Shown: positions 49,239 to 57,941 of the stretch, piece after piece
Position numbering within the stretch: position 1 is the first letter of the stretch
How the letters are laid out: every line of letters begins with the position of its first letter
Source: Bin87 sp963665395
Lineage (GTDB): Bacteria > Chloroflexota > Dehalococcoidia > Lucifugimonadales > UBA3495
DNA length: 64,000 nt
Direction: 5' to 3'
NCBI GenBank assembly: GCA_963665395.2
Contig: OY762251.1
Location: 1,178,001-1,242,000, forward strand
Notes under the pieces: model-generated
The model's input: the letters and a program-made list of their open reading frames with translations, nothing else
What the model was told of the DNA's origin: nothing
Databases searched by the model: none
Position numbers and translations under genes: made by a program

Positions 49239-52142
49239 ATGACTACCCAACAACCACGCCAGAGCGAACCAAACGCCAACTACGCGCTCGGCGACTTGCT
49301 GCGCGGTATGCTGTTCGGCTGCCGGGTACGCTCGGAAAATACGCAGCTCATTGTCGGGCGGCCGGGATTAAAGCTGGATAACCTGGTTACCGCCCCGGAC
49401 CGGGCGCCGGTGGTCGTTGAAGCCGAGTATCTTCCGGCGCGCGACGTGGAACGGGAGGCGGCGGAACGCCTCGCGCTCCCCGTGGCGGATGAGGCCAATC
49501 CCGTCGAGGTTTCCGTCGCCCTGCGCTACCCCATGGAACTGGCTAACGCCGGCGACTTGCCCGCCGCCCTTCAGGACGCGCGATTGTCCTACTGCGTTCT
49601 ATACGATGACGGCGAGCGTTTCCCGGAAACCGGCTGGCTGGAGGGTTCCGTTGCCGACCTTGCCGACATAATCAGCCTGGTGTCCGTCCCCCAGCGCGCC
49701 GTTGACCGGGCGGCTGCCGCTCTGGAGCAAGGCGTCGAGCGGGCGGTGGCCGTCCTGAACAATATGCGCCGGCTCCGCCCCGACGTGATGCCGGCCATTG
49801 CCCGGCTCCTCGGTATGCCCGACGTTCCCCAGACCCGTCGCATGGCCTGCGCCATCGTCGCCAACGCCATGGTTTTTCACGAGCGGCTGTCCGGTACGCA
49901 CGACGTTAAATCCCTGCGCCTGGTTTCCGGCCCGGGCGTCGCCAATCCCTTCGGCGACACCCTGGATACCTGGGGCGAAATATTGTCCGTCAACTACTGG
50001 GCGATTTTCTCCATCGCCAAAGACGTCATGGAGCGCATCCCATCCGGCGACGGCGCGTTGCTGCTGCGCATTCTGTACGATACCGCCCTGCAAGTTACCA
50101 GCACCGGCGCCAGCATCTCCCACGACTTGACCGGACGCATTTTCCAGCGACTCATTGCCGACCGCAAGTACCTGGCGACTTTCTACACCCTGCCACCCTC
50201 AGCGTTGCTGCTGGCCCGGCTGGCGGTGGGCAAGTTGGCCGGCGTTGACTGGTCCGACGCCGACGCCATCGGCCGGCTGCGGGTCGGCGATTTCGCCTGC
50301 GGCACCGGCGCATTGCTGTCGGCGGTGTATCAGCAAATGGCCGGCCGGCACGAGCGCGCCGGCGGCGACCCTACGGCCTTGCATCCCGTGATGCTGGAAG
50401 AAATCCTGTACGGTTGTGACGTTATGCCGTCGGCCATTCACATCACCGGCTCCACGTTGTCCGGCATCGCCCCCTCGGTCCGGTTTGACAACTCCCGCCT
50501 CTATACTCTGGCCTACGGCCGCCAGCAGGACGGCAGCGTAGCCATCGGTTCCCTGGAACTGCTCCAATCCTCGGCGGCCCTGACCCTGTTCAACACCAGC
50601 GACCCGGCCCAGCGCACCGGCAGCGTCGGCGAGGAAACCGCCGCCCAGATTACCGCCGACATTCCCGATGGCGGCTTTGACCTGGTGATAATGAACCCGC
50701 CCTTCACCAGCAACACCAAACACCGGGACGCCGAGGGCAACGTCCAGAACGCCGCTTTCGCCGCCTTCGGCGCGTCGGTGGACGACCAGGACGACATGGC
50801 GGCCCGCCTGATCCGACTGGCCCGCAACTCCCAATACCACGGCCACGCCGGCCTGGGTTCCGCCTTCGCTTCAATCGCCGACCAGAAACTCCGTCCGGGT
50901 GGGGTGCTGGCGCTGGCGCTGCCGTTCACCGCCGTCAACGGCTCATCCTGGGCCAAGTTCCGCCAGCTGATTGCTGCCCAATATACCGACGTCACTGTCG
51001 TCAGCAGTACCGCCGACGACAGCGATATGTCGTTTTCGTCGGATACGGGTATCGCCGAGTGCCTGGTTATAGCGCGGCGCAGGTCAAAAAACGAAGAGCC
51101 GGCCGGACGCGCGCAGTTCGTCTCGCTGCGCCGCCGGCCCCGGAGTTTCGTTGAAGCGCAGGAAGTCGCCGACGCCATCCAGGCCAGCGGCGAGTTGCGC
51201 CGGCTGGAGGACGGACCTTACGGCGGCATTCCAATTTTCTGCGGGGACACCCTCGCCGGCGAGATCCTGAACGCGCCGGTGGATGATTACCAGGCCGGCT
51301 GGGGCACAGCCCGCATCGCGGATGCGGCGGTTGCCCAGACCGCGTATGCGTTGACTACCGGCAATTTGTGGCTGCCGGCCGAGCCGCAACCTCTGCAACT
51401 GCCGATGACCAGACTCGGAGAAATCAGTCAATTGGGCGTGCACGACTCGATGCTCACGATGGCAACCCACAACGGGCCATTCGTAAAAGAGCCGCCAAGT
51501 CCCACCGCTACCTATCCGTCTCTGTACAACCACAACGCCGCCCGCGAGACCAGGCTGACTTGCGAACCCGATTCCCAACTGCGGGTGCGGCCAGGAATGG
51601 AAGCCAGAGCCGCTGAACTCTGGGCTACTGCCAGCCGCGCCCACTTCAACCGGGATTTTCGTCTGAACTCCCAGCCTCTTGCCGTTGCTTTCACCAGCCG
51701 GGCATCTATTGGCGGAACCGTATGGCCCAATATCATCTTTGACGATCAGCGGTTCGATTACGCCTTTACGGTCTGGGCAAACAGTACGTTGGGGTTATTG
51801 AGTTATTGGTGGAACTCCAGCCGCCAGCAAAGCGGACGCGGACGTACCACCCGACTGCTGATCCCATTCCTCCCCGTCCTCGACCTCCGCATCCTCACCG
51901 ACGCCCAGCTGTCCACCGCCGAAACCGTCTTCAACGACTTCCGCGATCTGGAGTTCCAGCCGGCCTACCTGGCCGACGCCGACCCCAACCGCGCCCTCCT
52001 CGACCGCCGCGTCGCCTGCGACCTGCTGGGGTTTGACGATGGCGCCTACCGCGCCGTACGCCGGCTCGCCGCCAAGTGGTGCGCCGAGCCGTCAGTCCAC
52101 GGCGGCAAGCCGCGTCCTGGCAACGCACAGTATGCTGAATAG
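49239..52142 (+). CDS. Fused nuclease-like/N6-adenine DNA methyltransferase (type IIG-like)
   Basis: This about 967-residue protein has an adenine-methyltransferase core: DFACGTGALLSAVYQQ near 350 (SAM motif I) and DLVIMNPPF near 480 (NPPF catalytic motif), then LGSAFASIADQKLRPGGVLAL. The first about 150 residues (VVVEAEYLPARDVEREAAERL, ALRYPMELANAGDLPAALQD) resemble an endonuclease domain (E-x-E pattern), and the C-terminal 250 residues may bind DNA. This is consistent with a single-chain restriction-modification enzyme. The nearby Uma2 gene is 343 bp upstream. Confidence 0.7.
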   Translation: MTTQQPRQSEPNANYALGDLLRGMLFGCRVRSENTQLIVGRPGLKLDNLVTAPDRAPVVVEAEYLPARDVEREAAERLALPVADEANPVEVSVALRYPMELANAGDLPAALQDARLSYCVLYDDGERFPETGWLEGSVADLADIISLVSVPQRAVDRAAAALEQGVERAVAVLNNMRRLRPDVMPAIARLLGMPDVPQTRRMACAIVANAMVFHERLSGTHDVKSLRLVSGPGVANPFGDTLDTWGEILSVNYWAIFSIAKDVMERIPSGDGALLLRILYDTALQVTSTGASISHDLTGRIFQRLIADRKYLATFYTLPPSALLLARLAVGKLAGVDWSDADAIGRLRVGDFACGTGALLSAVYQQMAGRHERAGGDPTALHPVMLEEILYGCDVMPSAIHITGSTLSGIAPSVRFDNSRLYTLAYGRQQDGSVAIGSLELLQSSAALTLFNTSDPAQRTGSVGEETAAQITADIPDGGFDLVIMNPPFTSNTKHRDAEGNVQNAAFAAFGASVDDQDDMAARLIRLARNSQYHGHAGLGSAFASIADQKLRPGGVLALALPFTAVNGSSWAKFRQLIAAQYTDVTVVSSTADDSDMSFSSDTGIAECLVIARRRSKNEEPAGRAQFVSLRRRPRSFVEAQEVADAIQASGELRRLEDGPYGGIPIFCGDTLAGEILNAPVDDYQAGWGTARIADAAVAQTAYALTTGNLWLPAEPQPLQLPMTRLGEISQLGVHDSMLTMATHNGPFVKEPPSPTATYPSLYNHNAARETRLTCEPDSQLRVRPGMEARAAELWATASRAHFNRDFRLNSQPLAVAFTSRASIGGTVWPNIIFDDQRFDYAFTVWANSTLGLLSYWWNSSRQQSGRGRTTRLLIPFLPVLDLRILTDAQLSTAETVFNDFRDLEFQPAYLADADPNRALLDRRVACDLLGFDDGAYRAVRRLAAKWCAEPSVHGGKPRPGNAQYAE

Positions 52143-52171
52143 CGATTCCGGTGTCAGGCAGTAGCCCCGCC

Positions 52172-52273
52172 CTGCGCTATAATACCCCAATGCAGCGCAC
52201 CCTCCGCCTGGCCCTGGCCCAGTTCAACCCCACCGTCGGCGATATTGCCGACAACACCGTTAGCATCATCGAG
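52172..52273 (+). pseudogene. nadE: Duplicated promoter and 5' end of nadE
   Basis: The TATAAT box, the following CCCC and the first 28 codons (MQRTLRLALAQFNPTVGDIA) repeat bases 53416-53517. It runs into unrelated DNA at 52274, seven bases before the stop of the dcd-like gene on the other strand. It bounds the left side of the dcd cassette. Confidence 0.9.
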
Positions 52274-52279
52274 GAAGCG

Positions 52280-52828
52280 TTATCGCTGGTGCTGGAATTG
52301 ACCTCTATGATCGCGTAGTGGAGGAAGGCTGACCTGTTCCAAGATCAACTGAGCGATTTTCATCCCGCACGAGAGTTCAATGCGGAATGGCCCCGAGTTG
52401 TACATTTCAAGGACCAGCCTACCCTTGAATCCTGCCATGACCGTCGGCGCTGTGATGTGGACTGAAAGGCCGAAGCGCGCTAACGAGCTTTTGCCTTCGA
52501 TGCGAGCGGCGAGATGGCTCGGCAGGGTTACGTATTCCAGTGTCTTGCCCAGAACCAGGTGACGCGGTTCCAGTCGATAAGGGCCTTCGGTGCCGAGGGA
52601 TCTCGGGGTTCCGTGGATTTCTAGGAGGTTCATTACCTCGACTTCCTCGTCACTGGGCACGATGGTAACTCCCTGTACCGGCTGTTGAGGGAGCAGTATG
52701 AGTTCCTCGTGGAGCAGCAGGTCAACGGCGGAGCTGTCGATGCGCTCGTCGGGGTCTTCGAATGGGGGGTCAAAAATGAGCCGACGGGCATCGATCTCCG
52801 CCCGAATGTCGATGTCGGACAGTACCAT
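52280..52828 (-). CDS. dCTP deaminase/dUTPase-like protein
   Basis: The 182-residue protein has the Dcd signature: ARIEGKSSLARFGLSVHITAP and FKGRLVLEMYNSGPFRIELS, with the catalytic Glu in LEMYN, and GMKIAQLIL. The C-terminus ends HRGQFQHQR. It would deaminate dCTP or cleave dUTP, in nucleotide balance or phage defence; dCTP-depleting proteins are known anti-phage effectors. It starts 1 bp after the stop of the next gene to the right. Confidence 0.75.
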   Translation of the reverse strand: MVLSDIDIRAEIDARRLIFDPPFEDPDERIDSSAVDLLLHEELILLPQQPVQGVTIVPSDEEVEVMNLLEIHGTPRSLGTEGPYRLEPRHLVLGKTLEYVTLPSHLAARIEGKSSLARFGLSVHITAPTVMAGFKGRLVLEMYNSGPFRIELSCGMKIAQLILEQVSLPPLRDHRGQFQHQR

Positions 52829-52829
52829 A

Positions 52830-53162
52830 CTATGCTCCGTGAGATCTGGTTTCTATCGCTATTCGCTCCAGGTCTTCCTCGGGTGCCGAGAAGCGAGTTT
52901 GTCCGAAATTCGTCGGCGGAAACGACACGACTATCTTCCCTTTGTACTCCCCAAGGAGCGTCGCGGTGACCGCTTCACGATCTTCATCGACGATGTCCAG
53001 AGGAACGAAGGCGGTTCTGCGAACTCCGTTCAATTGGAACCAAACCTGAGCTTCCTGGGGGGTCGGAAACGGATCCTTCTGAATTTTGACGTAGCGGAGA
53101 GTGGCTGCCACTGGTTCAGTGTACAGGCGTATCTGCTCCGGTTGTAGGATTCCTTTCTGCAT
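52830..53162 (-). CDS. Hypothetical protein linked to dcd
   Basis: The 110-residue protein MQKGILQPEQIRLYTEPVAA, with RYVKIQKDPFPTPQEAQVWF and GKIVVSFPPTNFGQTRFSAP, looks beta-rich and has no known family to me. The start at 53162 is supported by GAGGAGG 7 bases upstream; longer frames reach 53261. It is the first gene of the cassette with the dcd-like gene. Confidence 0.55.
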   Translation of the reverse strand: MQKGILQPEQIRLYTEPVAATLRYVKIQKDPFPTPQEAQVWFQLNGVRRTAFVPLDIVDEDREAVTATLLGEYKGKIVVSFPPTNFGQTRFSAPEEDLERIAIETRSHGA

Positions 53163-53421
53163 GGGCGGGGCCTCCTCTGTCATTTGGGGACTTTGAGTGT
53201 AGGGTGCTGGCGTCCGTGTGTTGCTCCCATAGGGATGCTTAAAAGCCGGGCAGGGTAGCACAGCACCACGTTGCGATTCAACGGTTAAGAAGCCAATCTG
53301 TTGATATATTTTATCACCGCCATTGATGGGCTTCGCGGTCGATTTGTCATCAAATGGTGGGTTTGGACGGTTGACCAGACGGAGCTTTCAGGCGCCGGCC
53401 CGCACCCAACTCCAGCTGCGT

Positions 53422-53427
53422 TATAAT
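53422..53427 (+). promoter_or_regulatory. Leaderless-type -10 box of nadE
   Basis: TATAAT ends 6 bases before the nadE ATG. An identical arrangement precedes the duplicated fragment (52178-52183) and ybeY. No -35 is evident. Confidence 0.6.
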
Positions 53428-53433
53428 ACCCCA

Positions 53434-55239
53434 ATGCAGCGCACCCTCCGCCTAGCCCTGGCCCAGTTTAACCCCACCGTCGGCGACATTGCCGGCAACA
53501 CTACTCGCATCATCGAGCAGATTGACGAGGCGCGGGCGTCCCATGCCGACCTGGTGGCCTTCCCCGAGCTGGCCGTCACCGGCTATCCCCCCGAAGACCT
53601 GCTCTTCAAGCCGTCCTTCCTGACCGACAGCGTTGACGCCGTGCAGCGCATCGCCGCCTCCACCCGGGGCATCGCCGCCATCGTGGGCAGTCCCGGCGTG
53701 CTGGCCGGCCAGACCGGAGCTTTGACCACCGGATCCTTGATACAAGACGTCGCCAACGCCGCCGCCATCATCAACGACGGCCGCATCCTGGGCTGGTATC
53801 ACAAGATGTACCTGCCCAACTACGGCGTGTTCGACGAGGATCGCTACTTCCGCCGCGGCGAGGAGTGCCCGGTGTATATCATCAACGGCGCTCCCGTGGG
53901 CGTGGGCATCTGCGAGGACATCTGGTATCCCATCGGCCCCATCGCCGTGCAGCGGGACGCCGGCGCGGAGGTCATCGTCAACATCAACGCCTCGCCTTTC
54001 CACGCCGGCAAGGCCGGCCAGCGCGAGCGCATGATTTCCACCCGCGCCGCCGATCACGGCGTGTTCGTGGCCTATCTCAACACCGTGGGCGGCCAGGACG
54101 AGCTGGTGTTCGACGGCGCCAGCATCATCTGTTCCCCCGACGGAGCGATTATCGCCCGGGGGCCGGCCTTTGAAGACCGCCTCATCGTGGCCGACCTGGA
54201 CGTGGACGCGGTATTTCGGCAGCGGCTCCGCGCCCCCCTCGCCCGCAAGGAGAACCCGCAGATTTTAAGCGAAGTCGGCCCGGCCCGCGTAACCAGGGTG
54301 TCGGATCATCACCTGACCGACCGCAAGCCGTCGCCACCGCCCGCTCTCTGCCGGACGCTGGACGAAACCGAAGAAGTGTACCAGGCCCTGGTGGTGGGTA
54401 CCCGCGATTACGTCCGCAAATCGGGTTTCGCCCGGACGCTGGTGGGCCTCTCCGGCGGCATCGACTCCGCCCTTACCGCCACCGTGGCCGTGGACGCCCT
54501 GGGCGCGGAGAACGTAGTCGGCGTCACCATGCCCTCCCGCTATTCCTCCGAGGGCAGCGTCGGCGACTCGCAGGAGTTAGCCGACAACCTGGGCATCAGC
54601 CTCTGGCGCATCCCCATTGAGCCGGCGCACCTGGCCTTCACCGAAATGCTGGCCGACCACTTCGCCGGAGCCGAGGCCAACGTCGCCGAGGAGAACGTGC
54701 AGGCCCGCATCCGGGGCAACGTGCTGATGACCATTTCCAACAAGTTCGGCTGGCTGGTGCTCACCACCGGCAACAAGAGCGAGATGGCCATGGGCTACGC
54801 CACGCTGTACGGCGACATGGCCGGCGGGTTCGCCGTGCTTAAAGACGTGCCCAAGACGCTGGTGTACGAGCTGTGCCGCTGGCGCAACGCTCGCACCCAT
54901 CCCGATGCGTCGGGCAACCGGCGGCCGCTCATCCCCCAAGCCGTGCTGGACAAGCCGCCCAGCGCCGAACTGCGCCCCAACCAGACTGACCAGGACACCC
55001 TGCCGCCCTACGACCTGCTGGATCCCATCATCAAAGCCTACGTGGAAGACGACTACGGCTACGCCGAGATGGTCGCCATGGGCCATCAGCCCGATTGGGT
55101 GCGGCAGGTGATGGCCTTCGTTGACCGCAACGAATACAAACGCCGCCAGGCCCCCCCCGGCGTCAAAATCACCCCCCGCGCCTTCGGCAAAGACCGCCGC
55201 CTGCCCATCGTTAACCGCTACCGCCAGACGCCTTCTTGA
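53434..55239 (+). CDS. nadE: Glutamine-dependent NAD+ synthetase
   Basis: This 601-residue fusion has an N-terminal nitrilase-like glutaminase domain (FPELAVTGYPPEDLL Glu, YHKMYLPNYGVFDE Lys, GVGICEDIW Cys) and a C-terminal synthetase with the SGGIDSALTA pyrophosphatase loop. It makes NAD+ from nicotinic acid adenine dinucleotide. Longer upstream codons are excluded because the ATG at 53434 starts the conserved sequence and follows a -10 box. Its first 28 codons are duplicated at 52190. Confidence 0.96.
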   Translation: MQRTLRLALAQFNPTVGDIAGNTTRIIEQIDEARASHADLVAFPELAVTGYPPEDLLFKPSFLTDSVDAVQRIAASTRGIAAIVGSPGVLAGQTGALTTGSLIQDVANAAAIINDGRILGWYHKMYLPNYGVFDEDRYFRRGEECPVYIINGAPVGVGICEDIWYPIGPIAVQRDAGAEVIVNINASPFHAGKAGQRERMISTRAADHGVFVAYLNTVGGQDELVFDGASIICSPDGAIIARGPAFEDRLIVADLDVDAVFRQRLRAPLARKENPQILSEVGPARVTRVSDHHLTDRKPSPPPALCRTLDETEEVYQALVVGTRDYVRKSGFARTLVGLSGGIDSALTATVAVDALGAENVVGVTMPSRYSSEGSVGDSQELADNLGISLWRIPIEPAHLAFTEMLADHFAGAEANVAEENVQARIRGNVLMTISNKFGWLVLTTGNKSEMAMGYATLYGDMAGGFAVLKDVPKTLVYELCRWRNARTHPDASGNRRPLIPQAVLDKPPSAELRPNQTDQDTLPPYDLLDPIIKAYVEDDYGYAEMVAMGHQPDWVRQVMAFVDRNEYKRRQAPPGVKITPRAFGKDRRLPIVNRYRQTPS

Positions 55240-55263
55240 ACGCGGCAGAACCTTGCGCCGCCG

Positions 55264-55890
55264 TCATACAGCGGGCCGGTTTGACAGATCCAGTTCCGTC
55301 TCGTCCCGCGCCGGCGCTGGTTCCTGCCCGATGCGGGGCGTGGTCGTGTAAGTGATGGCGTCATAATAATTGTCCAAGGGAACGAAAACGCCGTTGTCTT
55401 CCACCCACTCCAGCATCCGCTGGTTCGTAGAGTGTTCCCACGACAACAACTCAACTCGCCAGTTCAGCCGGTTCATACGTTCCAGCGTCCGGTGAAAACC
55501 GCGTCCCTCGTTGTAGCCGGCGCCGTCTCCGGTCAGCAGCGCCACAGTGCCGGGATTGTCTATGTAATCCACCATGTCTTCCAACATACGCAACTGTAGC
55601 CATTGGTCGGGAGTTTCCTGCTCCCCACGTGTGGGTTCTCCCCGGTCGTACAGGTGGACTTCCACGCCCGTCCGACGCAACCGGTTCCACAGCATACTCA
55701 GAGCCGGCGGAATCGAACCCGCAGCCAGAGCCTTGGTCAGCGGACGGTCAGCGTGTGCCAGTCGCAGCAAGTTTTCAAAGTGGATGCGCACGCGATAGCG
55801 AGCATTCATGTCGCCGTTACGTTCTTCCGCCAAGTCTTGCGCTGCGTGGAAAATGTTCGAGTTGTCCAAATAGACGAAAACGCCGCTCAT
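55264..55890 (-). CDS. NYN-domain (LabA/DUF88-like) putative ribonuclease
   Basis: This 208-residue protein has the NYN PIN-like fold: VFVYLDNSNIFHAA with the conserved Asp, VEVHLYDRGEPT, DYIDNPGTVALLTGDGAGYN and FVPLDNYYDAITY. Such proteins are predicted metal-dependent RNases. The ATG at 55890 follows AGAGG; a longer ATG at 55914 lacks support. It is convergent with nadE. Confidence 0.8.
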   Translation of the reverse strand: MSGVFVYLDNSNIFHAAQDLAEERNGDMNARYRVRIHFENLLRLAHADRPLTKALAAGSIPPALSMLWNRLRRTGVEVHLYDRGEPTRGEQETPDQWLQLRMLEDMVDYIDNPGTVALLTGDGAGYNEGRGFHRTLERMNRLNWRVELLSWEHSTNQRMLEWVEDNGVFVPLDNYYDAITYTTTPRIGQEPAPARDETELDLSNRPAV

Positions 55891-55923
55891 CGCGATACCT
55901 CTGTAAATCTCCATTCCAGTGTA

Positions 55924-56586
55924 TCACTGCCCCGCGTTTCCCTCGCCCTCGCCGCCGGTTTCCTTGTAGGCGTACACCGCAAACAGCGGGTCCCCCGGCG
56001 GCGCCATGTCCGGGTTGGCCAGACCGCCGCGCACGCCGTTGAACCCCCCGGCGTGGAGCATATACTGCCCCACCAGCTCGATGTGGTCCTCGTCGTTGGT
56101 GGAACGCCACACCTGCACCGCCTTGGTGGGGAAGCAGCGGTTGGAAAAGGTCACAATGAACACCCCGCCGGGACGCAGGATCCGCGACACCTCGGCGAAC
56201 ACCACCACCGGCTGCGTCAGGTATTGCACCGACACCGTGATCACCACCGCGTCGAATGACTCGTCCGCAAAGGGCAGCGACGGGTCCACGTTGATGTCCT
56301 TCAGCAGGTACTCGTTCAGCTGTGGGTTGTCCGCCATCTCCGTGGCGTTCATCCCTAGGCCAACTATGCGCTGCCGGGGATGCTCCTCCGGCCAGTGGGT
56401 GCGCCAGCTGCTCATCAGGTCCAGCACCTCGGCGTGCTCCGGTATCAACTGCCGGAACAGCCGGCCCACCGCCACGATGGCCCCGTCGTCTATATGTACC
56501 ACCAAGCGGGGCATGGTGTAAAACTCGGCGTCGTTGCTTTCGTCCATCCGCTGGAAGAACTCCGGCGGAAAGCGCTGCGGGTCCAT
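55924..56586 (-). CDS. SAM-dependent class I methyltransferase
   Basis: The 220-residue protein begins MDPQRFPPEFFQRMDESNDA and has FYTMPRLVVHIDD, VLDLMSSWRTHWP (SAM-binding motif I), IVGLGMNATEM, DESFDAVVITVSVQYL and EVSRILRPGGVFIVTFSNRC, the standard Methyltransf_11 order. The start at 56586 follows AGGAGG. The substrate is unknown. Confidence 0.8.
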   Translation of the reverse strand: MDPQRFPPEFFQRMDESNDAEFYTMPRLVVHIDDGAIVAVGRLFRQLIPEHAEVLDLMSSWRTHWPEEHPRQRIVGLGMNATEMADNPQLNEYLLKDINVDPSLPFADESFDAVVITVSVQYLTQPVVVFAEVSRILRPGGVFIVTFSNRCFPTKAVQVWRSTNDEDHIELVGQYMLHAGGFNGVRGGLANPDMAPPGDPLFAVYAYKETGGEGEGNAGQ

Positions 56587-56728
56587 AGCCAAACCCAACC
56601 TCCTGATAAGCGCCACCTGCCCGGTTACAGTCGGGAAGCGCATTGTGGTCAATGCAGGGGCGGATGGTCATCCGTCCCTGTTCCATGCTTCGTATCGCGA
56701 ACCTCATCGGCTGATACGCGCATGAGTC

Positions 56729-57505
56729 TCACACTTGAAATGGCTCGTTGACCTTGGTTACAGTCCAGACATTGCCTTCGCTCCGGTCCGCAGAGAATCG
56801 ATATCTGGTCGTGCCCCCGACTACCAAGCCGATGCTGTAAGAAACAGTATCTCGGCCAGCAGATGTCACCAAAATATCCCCTTCAACCTGAACCCAGATC
56901 GGCTGCCCGTGATAGTCGCCGCCGTTGGAGATCGACCACGTCCCGTTGGAGACGTTCACGTCCTTATGATGTGGCCAATTGCAACTATCACCCGGTCTCA
57001 TCTGCAACCCTACGTAACAGTCGCTATCCGGTGGTGACGGTATTATCAGCGTTGTCTCGCCGGTAGTCGGAGTAGGCTGGCTGACATCAGGAGCCGCTGT
57101 ATCGGCTTTTAGCGTCAACGTAGCCCACTCTGACCACTGCGGTGCGCCATAACGCTGGTCATTGCTGGCGACTATGAAAGCATAGAAGGCACCCGGGGTC
57201 AGCCGGGTCACCGTGTGCGCAGTCTGGCCTCGGTTAGCCACATCCACAAATGCGAATGCTTCCAGCCAGTCCCGACCGGCTGCCGTTGCCGCCTGGTAGT
57301 CCGCGTAGGCAACCCAGCCGATGCGGTAGTAATTTGCGCCGGCGACAGCATCCCAAGTCAGGTTGACTTCACCAGGATTGACCCCATTGGCCGCCGCCAC
57401 GTTAGTCGGCGCCGGCAGTGCAGTCTGAGCTGAGGCAGTTGTTGCTCCCCCCAACATAAGCGCAACCATAAGCAGCGCAATAATCGTTGCTTTGACCAGT
57501 TTCAC
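56729..57505 (-). CDS. Secreted fibronectin-III-domain protein
   Basis: This 258-residue protein has a signal peptide (MKLVKATIIALLMVALMLGG, cleavage after ASA), an FN3 domain (about residues 30-130, LPAPTNVAAANGVNPGEVNL) and a C-terminal Cys/Trp region of unknown fold. It is probably secreted or periplasmic. The neighbouring HEPN-like gene lies upstream on the same strand. Confidence 0.7.
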   Translation of the reverse strand: MKLVKATIIALLMVALMLGGATTASAQTALPAPTNVAAANGVNPGEVNLTWDAVAGANYYRIGWVAYADYQAATAAGRDWLEAFAFVDVANRGQTAHTVTRLTPGAFYAFIVASNDQRYGAPQWSEWATLTLKADTAAPDVSQPTPTTGETTLIIPSPPDSDCYVGLQMRPGDSCNWPHHKDVNVSNGTWSISNGGDYHGQPIWVQVEGDILVTSAGRDTVSYSIGLVVGGTTRYRFSADRSEGNVWTVTKVNEPFQV

Positions 57506-57551
57506 GATAGTGCTCCTTGTGCTCGATTACCACTTGTTTCAGCAACCGTCT

Positions 57552-57926
57552 TTACTCACCGTCCAAAAGCGCCAGTAACTGATTTACAAAATGGCGCACT
57601 GCGGGGCGCTCGCTTTCAATCTCGTAATCTTCCAGGTGGTCGTGGAAAAAGTTCTCGTGGAACCGATTGGCGGCGGAGTATCCGCCGATAAGGAGCGGCT
57701 CATTGTATTCCCGAGAAAGGGCGGTAACGGCCTGCTGCATCGCCCGGTGGCTCTTGTAGCGCCAGCCGCGTTGTTGGCAAATGGCGATTATCGCCTGCGT
57801 AGCCGCGCCGTAGAGCTTCTCCGAGCCTTGCCGGTGGTCGCCGGCGGCAAACTCCCGGTCGGAGGCTGCCAGAAAACCCCGGGCGGTTTCCGCGTGTTCC
57901 GCAGCATTCATTTCTTTACTGGCCAT
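57552..57926 (-). CDS. PaREP1/HEPN-like protein, paralogue of 3434 gene
   Basis: The 124-residue protein GSEKLYGAATQAIIAICQQR followed by GWRYKSHRAMQQAVTAL matches the 3434-3787 gene, with the SH motif conserved and FHENFFHDH near the end. It lacks the neighbour that follows the first copy. The start (57926) has a weak GGGGG site. Confidence 0.65.
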   Translation of the reverse strand: MASKEMNAAEHAETARGFLAASDREFAAGDHRQGSEKLYGAATQAIIAICQQRGWRYKSHRAMQQAVTALSREYNEPLLIGGYSAANRFHENFFHDHLEDYEIESERPAVRHFVNQLLALLDGE

Positions 57927-57941
57927 GGTGTCTGCCCCCGT

